Assembly: GCA_002376325.1 (NCBI GenBank)
Contig: DFMR01000150.1
Location: forward strand, 1 to 5,231
From: Proteobacteria bacterium UBA3588
GTDB taxonomy: Bacteria; Pseudomonadota; Gammaproteobacteria; Thiohalomonadales; Thiohalomonadaceae
Length of the DNA stretch: 5,231 nt
Direction of reading: 5' to 3'
Shown: piece after piece, positions 1 to 4,004 of the stretch
Position numbering within the stretch: position 1 is the stretch's first letter
Layout of the letters: each line of letters opens with the position of its first letter
Notes under the pieces: model-generated
Database searches by the model: none
Seen by the model: only the letters and a program-made list of their open reading frames with translations
Told to the model about the DNA's origin: nothing
Translations under genes and position numbers: made by a program

Positions 1-35
1 CCGGAGGCGTAATGCAACAGGAAAGACCTGACCCC

Positions 36-67
36 TGTTCCGTATGTTCCGTCTGTTCCTCTGTTCC
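36..67. repeat. Short tandem repeat of TGTTCC
   Basis: Four copies of TGTTCC start at 36, 45, 54 and 62, so the period is 9, 9 and 8 bases with a short variable spacer (GTA, GTC, TC). The repeat is seen directly. Its role is unknown. It follows a segment ending GACCTGACCCC (25-35), a string I associate from memory with intergenic repeats next to REP-associated tyrosine transposase genes. That association is recall, not shown here, and no transposase is present in the window. Confidence 0.6.
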
Positions 68-173
68 GATTCGTAGGCACGACGTATTTAATGGCGCAAT
101 GCCTGTGCTCGATAAATGTTTTATTGGTGAAATGAAAAAATACCGGCGAACCTGGCTATCATAAATTTTGGTC

Positions 174-212
174 TATACTGGGCTTGTTCTTAATGCTGTA
201 GCGCCATTATAT
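174..212 (+). promoter_or_regulatory. Weak sigma70-like promoter candidates for cydABX
   Basis: TATACT at 174-179 matches the -10 consensus at five of six positions but has no good -35 at the usual distance. Such a site could depend on an activator. A second possibility is TTGTTC (184-189) with TATATG (208-213) at an 18-base spacing. Either would give a leader of more than 300 bases before cydA. Another TATAAG at 391-396 also lacks a good -35. These are consensus matches by eye only and none is convincing alone. Confidence 0.22.
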
Positions 213-213
213 G

Positions 214-238
214 CTGCGGAAGCGTAGCCTGTCCGCAG
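214..238 (+). repeat. Inverted repeat / possible leader hairpin
   Basis: CTGCGGA (214-220) and TCCGCAG (232-238) are perfectly complementary, giving a 7-bp GC-rich stem with an 11-base loop. It lies just downstream of the candidate promoter hexamers, so it would fall at or near the 5' end of the transcript if those are used. No T tract follows, so it does not look like a terminator. Function unknown. Confidence 0.4.
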
Positions 239-301
239 TGTCGACGGCGGCGTTCATATGCAACGGAAGTCGAACCGTCATGAAACTTTGTACTTGATGG
301 A

Positions 302-339
302 TGGCCTAATCCGGTGGGCCAGAAAGGCCGGCGTACCAC
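302..339 (+). repeat. Overlapping inverted repeats built from GGCC modules
   Basis: Three GGCC blocks (303-306, 317-320, 326-329) and two CCGG blocks (311-314, 328-331) can pair in alternative ways. TGGCC (302-306) pairs with GGCCA (317-321). Alternatively, GTGG (314-317) pairs with CCAC (336-339) around an inner GCC/GGC stem. The two folds exclude each other because they share bases 317-320. This is the strongest local structure in the cydA leader, but it matches no riboswitch class I recognise. Confidence 0.35.
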
Positions 340-533
340 TACGAAAAATTAACAGATAAAGGGCGCATAGATGTGGGGTCTTATGGGAAGTATAAGTTCT
401 CGTTTGCGGTAACTTCCGCCAGTCTCGCGATTCGCGATCCCGTCGGTGACGGTTTCCGACTGTGTGTCCTATGTTTGTTGGCGTAATGGATGCGCCGGCA
501 GGGCTGTGCTTTATCTTGTTTTCTCCTGTCAAT

Positions 534-540
534 GAGGTGA
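534..540 (+). promoter_or_regulatory. Shine-Dalgarno site of cydA
   Basis: GAGGTGA sits six bases before the ATG at 547, a good match to the anti-Shine-Dalgarno sequence. It supports this start, which lies three residues upstream of the E. coli CydA start in the protein alignment. Confidence 0.75.
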
Positions 541-546
541 CACACG

Positions 547-2124
547 ATGCATGACTTGCACACCGTGGTGGAACTGTCGCGATTGCAGTTCGCGGCGACG
601 GCCTTGTACCACTTCCTGTTTGTACCGTTGACGCTCGGCCTGAGCTTCATCCTTGCGGCGATGGAGACCGTCTACGTCACTACCGGGCGGAAAGTCTACC
701 GTGACATGGCGATATTCTGGGGCAAGCTCTTCGCCATCAACTTCGCCCTCGGCGTCGCCACCGGCCTGACCATGGAGTTCGAGTTCGGCACCAACTGGTC
801 CCAGTACTCGCGCTTCGTCGGCGACGTGTTCGGCGCGCCGCTGGCCATCGAGGGACTCATGGCCTTCTTCATGGAGTCCACCTTCGTCGGCCTGATGCTG
901 TTCGGGTGGGAGCGCCTGAGCCGCGGCAAACACCTCATCGTCACCTATCTGGTCGCCCTCGGTTCCAACATCTCCGCGGTCTGGATCCTCATCGCCAACG
1001 GTTTCATGCAGGCGCCCCACGGTGCCAAGTTCAACCCCATTACCATGCGTATGGAGCTCACCAGCTTCACTCACCTCATCTTCAACGCCGATGCTCAGGC
1101 CAAGTTCGTGCATACCAGCATCGCCGGTTTCGTCACCGCCTCGATCTTCGTCGCCGGCGTCAGCGGCTGGTATATGCTGCGCAAACGTCACATGGAGATC
1201 GCCAAACGCTCGTTCCGCATGGCGGTGCTGTTCGGCGTGTTCGCCGGCGTCGGCGTCATCGGCCTCGGCGACGCACTCGGCTTCATCGACGGCAATGCCC
1301 AGCCCGCCAAGCTGGTCGCCATGGAAGGATTGTGGAAGACCGAGAAGCCTCCGGTCGGTTTCAACGTCTTCGCCATTCCCGATCAGGCGCAGCAGAAGAA
1401 CCTCTATCAGGTGCGGGTCCCCGGTGTGCTGTCGCTGCTGGTCACCCACTCCCTCGATACGCCCATAGCCGGGGCCGATCAGGTCGAGCAGGATGCCATT
1501 GCGCGCATGAAGAACGGCATCCCTGCCGCGCTCGCCCTCAAGACACTCAGCGCCAATCCTGACGACGCCGCCGCCATGGCGCAGTTCAAGGCTCACCAGA
1601 AGGATCTTGGCTACGCCTTCCTGCTGCAACGCTATGCCCCGGATCTCGTCAAGGCGACTCAGGCCGATTTCCAGAAGGCGGCGCGCGATGTCATCCCCAA
1701 TGTCCCGGTCATCTTCTGGTCGTTCCGCCTGATGGTGGTCGCCGGCTTCGCCATGCTGATCTTCCTGATCGTCGCCACCGTCTATTCGCTCAACAACACG
1801 GTGCATGACAAGCGCGGACTGCTCAAAATCGCGGTGTGGTTCATCCCGGTCCCCTACATCGCCTGCGAGCTGGGCTGGATGGTCGCCGAAATGGGACGCC
1901 AACCCTGGACCGTCTACGATGTGTTGCCGACCTGGATGTCCGCTTCGACCCACAGCGTCGGCTACATGATCTTTTCCCTCGTCGGTTTCGTGCTCATCTA
2001 CACCACCTTTGCCATTGTCGAGGTCTATCTCATGCTGAAATTCATCCGCAAGGGCCCCGATCCGCTCGCGCCCGACGCCCTGCAATATGACGCCGCCCCG
2101 GCCGCTGCCGGGCTGGCCCGCTAA
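547..2124 (+). CDS. cydA: Cytochrome bd ubiquinol oxidase subunit I (CydA)
   Basis: Integral membrane subunit that oxidises ubiquinol and carries haems b558, b595 and d, passing electrons to O2 to make water. At 525 aa it is close to the 522 aa of E. coli CydA and aligns with an offset of +3. Key residues are all present: His22 (E. coli His19, high-spin haem site), Glu102 and Glu110 (Glu99, Glu107), His189 and Met396 (b558 ligands His186, Met393), Arg394 (Arg391), Glu448 (Glu445, b595) and the GRQPW motif at 450-454. The periplasmic quinol loop begins near residue 250, with Lys255 and Glu260 matching E. coli Lys252 and Glu257. It has the long C-terminal insertion (about 265-385) of the L-type subfamily typical of proteobacteria. 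About nine membrane helices are expected. First gene of a cydABX cluster; cydB follows after 21 bp. Nothing suggests damage, and the enzyme should be functional. Confidence 0.98.
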   Translation: MHDLHTVVELSRLQFAATALYHFLFVPLTLGLSFILAAMETVYVTTGRKVYRDMAIFWGKLFAINFALGVATGLTMEFEFGTNWSQYSRFVGDVFGAPLAIEGLMAFFMESTFVGLMLFGWERLSRGKHLIVTYLVALGSNISAVWILIANGFMQAPHGAKFNPITMRMELTSFTHLIFNADAQAKFVHTSIAGFVTASIFVAGVSGWYMLRKRHMEIAKRSFRMAVLFGVFAGVGVIGLGDALGFIDGNAQPAKLVAMEGLWKTEKPPVGFNVFAIPDQAQQKNLYQVRVPGVLSLLVTHSLDTPIAGADQVEQDAIARMKNGIPAALALKTLSANPDDAAAMAQFKAHQKDLGYAFLLQRYAPDLVKATQADFQKAARDVIPNVPVIFWSFRLMVVAGFAMLIFLIVATVYSLNNTVHDKRGLLKIAVWFIPVPYIACELGWMVAEMGRQPWTVYDVLPTWMSASTHSVGYMIFSLVGFVLIYTTFAIVEVYLMLKFIRKGPDPLAPDALQYDAAPAAAGLAR

Positions 2125-2145
2125 CCCACCTACAGGAGACGAATC

Positions 2146-3279
2146 ATGGAGTTGTATGCAATTCTCAAAATCGTCTGGTGGGTGCTGCTCGGCGTACTGC
2201 TGATCGGCCTCGCGGTCATGGTCGGGATGGATATGGGCGTCGGCGCGGCGCTGCGCTACTTCGGCCGCAACGACGGCGAACGCCGTGCCGTGCTCAACAT
2301 GATCGGGCCGCACTGGGACGGCAACCAGGTCTGGTTCATCCTCGGCGGCGGGGCCATCTTCGCCGCCTGGCCCACCATCTACGCCACCGCCTTCTCCGGC
2401 CTCTACATCGTCATGCTGCTGCTGTTGTGGAGCATGATCATCCGCCCGCTCGGTTTCGAGTACCGCAGCAAGGTCGCTTCGCCCACCTGGCGCGGCGTCT
2501 GGGATTGGGGCCTGTTCGTCAGCGGCGCGGTGCCGATGGTGGTGTTCGGCGCGGCCATCGGCAACATGCTGGAAGGCGTGCCGTTCCACTTCACCTGGGA
2601 CCTGGCCTCCTACTACACCGGCAGCTTCATCACGCTGTTCAATCCCTTCGCCATCCTCTGCGGACTGATGTCGCTGGCCCTGGCGCTCTACCAGGGCTCG
2701 ACCATGGTGATGAACCGCGGCGAAGGGGCCATCTGGGAGCGCGCACGCCGCCTCGGCATCTGGAGCGGTCTCATCGCCCTGGCGCTGTTCACCATCGGCG
2801 GTTTCTGGGTCGCCCACCTCGACGGCTACGTCATCACCAGCGTCGTGAATCCCGCCGGCCCCGCCATGCCGCTGCACAAGAGCGTCGCCGTCGTCGCCGG
2901 CGCCTGGATGCACAACTTCGGCGCCCATCCGGTGCTGTGGCTGCTGCCGGCACTGACCTATGTCGCCGTGCTGATCGGCGCCTGGGCGCTGGGCCGCGGC
3001 TGGTCCGTCTTCGGCTGGTGGCTCGGCGCCCTGGCTTGGATCGGCACCCTCGGCACCGTCGCCGCGGCAATGTTCCCGTTCATGATGCCGTCGAGCTCCA
3101 ATCCCTCGCAGAGCCTCACCGTGTGGGACGCTTCCTCCAGTGAGACGACCCTGCTGTGGATGCTCGGCTGGGCCATCGTCTTCGTGCCCATCATCCTCAC
3201 CTACACCAGTTGGGCCTTCTGGGTCATGCGCGGCAAGGTTACTCCCGCCCATGTCGAGAACGACGACCACGCTTACTAG
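2146..3279 (+). CDS. cydB: Cytochrome bd ubiquinol oxidase subunit II (CydB)
   Basis: Second core membrane subunit of the bd oxidase, paired with CydA in the cytoplasmic membrane. The 377-aa length matches E. coli CydB (379 aa). Family marks include the N-terminal helix with the GMDMGVG motif (27-33, including Asp29) and the GPHWDGNQVW motif (54-63), where Asp58 matches E. coli Asp58, placed by structural studies in a proton path. The middle includes the conserved FNPFAILCG stretch. Later regions include GAWMHNFGAHP and the FPFMMPSS segment with the following WDASSSE. About eight hydrophobic helices can be recognised. The start is supported by AGGAG at 2134-2138, seven bases before the ATG. 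The 21-bp gap after cydA indicates co-transcription. The stop TAG overlaps the Shine-Dalgarno site of the next gene, suggesting coupled translation. No anomalies. Confidence 0.98.
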   Translation: MELYAILKIVWWVLLGVLLIGLAVMVGMDMGVGAALRYFGRNDGERRAVLNMIGPHWDGNQVWFILGGGAIFAAWPTIYATAFSGLYIVMLLLLWSMIIRPLGFEYRSKVASPTWRGVWDWGLFVSGAVPMVVFGAAIGNMLEGVPFHFTWDLASYYTGSFITLFNPFAILCGLMSLALALYQGSTMVMNRGEGAIWERARRLGIWSGLIALALFTIGGFWVAHLDGYVITSVVNPAGPAMPLHKSVAVVAGAWMHNFGAHPVLWLLPALTYVAVLIGAWALGRGWSVFGWWLGALAWIGTLGTVAAAMFPFMMPSSSNPSQSLTVWDASSSETTLLWMLGWAIVFVPIILTYTSWAFWVMRGKVTPAHVENDDHAY

Positions 3280-3282
3280 GAG
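3278..3282 (+). promoter_or_regulatory. Shine-Dalgarno site of the cydX-like gene, overlapping the cydB stop
   Basis: AGGAG overlaps the last two bases of the cydB stop codon (TAG, 3277-3279) and lies nine bases before the ATG at 3292. It decides the start of the small gene in favour of the long 64-codon form. The only other in-frame start worth noting, GTG at 3349, lacks a comparable site at good spacing. Confidence 0.65.
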
Positions 3283-3291
3283 TAGTGAACC

Positions 3292-3486
3292 ATGATTGCC
3301 GTACGCATCTTCTTCTACTTCATCATCGCACTGGTGGCCCTGTTCCTGGTGATACTGCTCGGTGAGCAGGGGGCCTGGTACTTCGCCTGGCTGCTCGGCA
3401 CGGTGATGATCGTGCTGATCTCCGCCGCCGGCGGCGCCCTGCTCGATACCCAGGACCAGGAGAACGCCGGGACGGCCGGCCACTGA
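3292..3486 (+). CDS. cydX: CydX-like small subunit of cytochrome bd oxidase with an extra N-terminal membrane helix
   Basis: Sixty-four residues, encoded 12 bp after cydB. Residues 29-37 (WYFAWLLGT) closely match the start of E. coli CydX (MWYFAWILGT), the 37-aa single-helix subunit that stabilises the haem d/b595 site of the CydAB oxidase. The hydrophobic run continues to about residue 51, then a polar tail follows as in CydX. Aligned without gaps, Asp52 falls where E. coli CydX has Glu25. Unlike E. coli CydX, this protein has a further 28 residues at the N-terminus containing a second hydrophobic helix (about 6-23) and Arg5. The in-frame ATG has a clear Shine-Dalgarno site overlapping the cydB stop, so the long form is favoured. 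Two helices would put both ends on the same side, probably cytoplasmic by the positive-inside rule. The family call is strong through the core motif and position. The role of the extra helix is unknown. Confidence 0.85.
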   Translation: MIAVRIFFYFIIALVALFLVILLGEQGAWYFAWLLGTVMIVLISAAGGALLDTQDQENAGTAGH

Positions 3487-3525
3487 AATATCTCGAAAAT
3501 ACAAGGCCGGTGGCTTGGCGTGTTA

Positions 3526-3540
3526 GCGCCTCAAAGGCGC
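3526..3540 (+). repeat. Small GC-rich hairpin downstream of cydX
   Basis: GCGCCT (3526-3531) and AGGCGC (3535-3540) form a 6-bp stem with a 3-base loop, 39 bases past the cydX stop. No T tract follows on either strand, so it is a weak terminator candidate at best. It could protect the 3' end of the transcript. Confidence 0.3.
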
Positions 3541-3578
3541 CTTCAAAATCGCTAGCGCTTCGCGCATGAAAAACCTGA

Positions 3579-3653
3579 CTCTCGCCAGGACGCAAAGATC
3601 GCCAAGAGATCAACAATAGGGTTTCCTTGGCGTTCTTCGCGTTTTGGCGAGAG
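3579..3653. terminator. Long imperfect hairpin, candidate bidirectional terminator
   Basis: The arms 3579-3606 and 3626-3653 are complementary at 24 of 28 positions (two of the four mismatches would be G-U pairs in the + strand RNA), with a 19-base loop. On the + strand the stem is followed by AGTTTT (3654-3659). On the - strand it is followed five bases later by TTTTT (complement of 3569-3573). A long stem with T tracts on both sides, between convergent genes, fits termination of both cydABX and cydC. The arms also resemble the CGCCAAG/GACGCAAAG type of dispersed intergenic repeat that I recall from many proteobacterial genomes, so it may be a repeat element that happens to serve as a terminator. 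Activity is inferred. Confidence 0.5.
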
Positions 3654-3699
3654 AGTTTTGCAGTTCACCGTCTCAACCGACGCATAAGTCGAACTCTAA

Positions 3700-3840
3700 C
3701 AGGTTGCTGAAAAAGGTATTCGTCCCTTCTCCCCCAGGGAGAAGGACAGGATGAGGGGATCAAAAATCAATGACTTACGCCAATTCTCTTCCCTCACCCC
3801 AACCCTCTCCCTGAGGGAGAGGGAGTTTTTCAGCAGCCTG
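3700..3840. mobile_element. MITE-like palindromic element flanked by CTAA
   Basis: Terminal inverted repeats CAGGTTGCTGAAAAA (3700-3714) and TTTTTCAGCAGCCTG (3826-3840) match at 14 of 15 positions. CTAA is found directly outside both ends (3696-3699 and 3841-3844), as expected of a 4-bp target duplication. Inside, each arm carries a 9-bp hairpin: CCTTCTCCC/GGGAGAAGG at 3725-3745 and CCCTCTCCC/GGGAGAGGG at 3803-3823. Further inwards, GATGAGGGG on the left mirrors the complement of CCCTCACCCC on the right, so most of the 141 bp can fold as one long imperfect stem. There is no coding capacity, so it would need a transposase in trans. The YTAR-type duplication would fit the IS5 group, but that parentage is inference. 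I know the CCCTCTCCC-type palindrome from memory as a widespread proteobacterial repeat. Confidence 0.6.
3803..3830 (+). terminator. Hairpin plus T tract inside the MITE-like element
   Basis: CCCTCTCCC (3803-3811), loop TGA, and GGGAGAGGG (3815-3823) form a perfect 9-bp stem followed by AG and TTTTT (3826-3830). This has the form of an intrinsic terminator on the + strand. The T tract is part of the right terminal repeat, so the match may be a by-product of the element. It lies over 300 bases after cydX and could act as a second stop for read-through. Confidence 0.4.
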
Positions 3841-3842
3841 CT

Positions 3843-3882
3843 AATCAGTCCCCCGGCAAAGCCGGGGATTACCTCGCTGATT
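3843..3882. repeat. Nested inverted repeat next to the MITE-like element
   Basis: CCCCGGC (3851-3857) and GCCGGGG (3861-3867) form a 7-bp stem with an AAA loop, enclosed by AATCAG (3843-3848) and CTGATT (3877-3882). The right side has a 9-base unpaired stretch. No adjacent T tract on either strand. It could be a remnant of a second repeat element or a 3'-end structure for cydC mRNA. Confidence 0.4.
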
Positions 3883-4004
3883 TATGTTTTCGAATTCTGG
3901 GACGGCTGATGGTCTGCCGCAGCAACTCCAGCGGAGGCGGGATTCCTGTCGTATTACGCTGTCCGTTGTGGCGGCGCGCAAGGATGCGGCTGCATCAACC
4001 GTGG

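Larger units (their letters stand above)
69..546 (+). other. Gene-free leader region upstream of cydA
   Basis: No credible gene lies here on either strand. The open frames are short, lack a good ribosome binding site and have no recognisable product. Base composition is visibly richer in A+T than the following genes, especially at 85-200 and 340-400, as expected of a promoter and 5' leader. Short inverted repeats occur at 214-238, 302-339 and 386-417. No perfect FNR-type site (TTGAT-N4-ATCAA) was found by eye, although bd oxidase operons are often under FNR/ArcA-type oxygen control in other gammaproteobacteria. The cydA promoter must lie in this stretch if cydA heads the operon, but its exact position is not decided by the sequence. 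Confidence 0.6.
3487..4004. other. Repeat-rich convergent intergenic region between cydX and cydC
   Basis: No gene is supported in these 518 bases. They separate two convergent units and contain, in order, a small hairpin (3526-3540), a long imperfect inverted repeat (3579-3653), a MITE-like palindromic element (3700-3840) and a nested hairpin (3843-3882). From 3883 to 4004 I see only a short GATGC/GCATC inverted repeat (3983-3996) nine bases past the cydC stop on the - strand, with no following T tract. Confidence 0.8.

Noticed and set aside
132..164. Ten-codon open frame starting MKKYRR
   Set aside because: Too short, not preceded by a convincing ribosome binding site at good spacing, and lies upstream of the candidate promoters.
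211..297. 28-codon + strand open frame in the cydA leader starting ATG at 211
   Set aside because: No Shine-Dalgarno site precedes it (GCGCCATT), the product has no recognisable character and the length is within chance. A leader peptide role cannot be supported.
294..310. TTGAT at 294-298 as half of an FNR-type site
   Set aside because: The second half-site (ATCAA) is missing at the required four-base spacing, so only a half-match by chance is seen.
906..1562. Arg/His-rich 218-codon frame and similar overlapping frames within cydA and cydB
   Set aside because: Out-of-frame shadows of conserved genes in GC-rich sequence, with low-complexity Arg/Pro/His-rich translations.
3349..3486. GTG at 3349 as alternative start giving a one-helix CydX
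   Set aside because: It lacks a well-placed Shine-Dalgarno site, while the ATG at 3292 has a strong one; it would also still carry about nine residues before the CydX core. Kept only as the refuting case for the two-helix reading.
529..3504. 991-codon open frame on the - strand running antisense to cydA, cydB and cydX
   Set aside because: The translation is dominated by His, Asp, Glu, Gly and Gln with no recognisable domain. It mirrors three strongly conserved membrane protein genes on the + strand. In GC-rich DNA, codon bias often keeps an antisense frame open over such lengths.
3690..3850. CRISPR array in the repeat-rich intergenic region
   Set aside because: The repeats are inverted, few and not regularly spaced as direct repeats with unique spacers; no cas genes are present.
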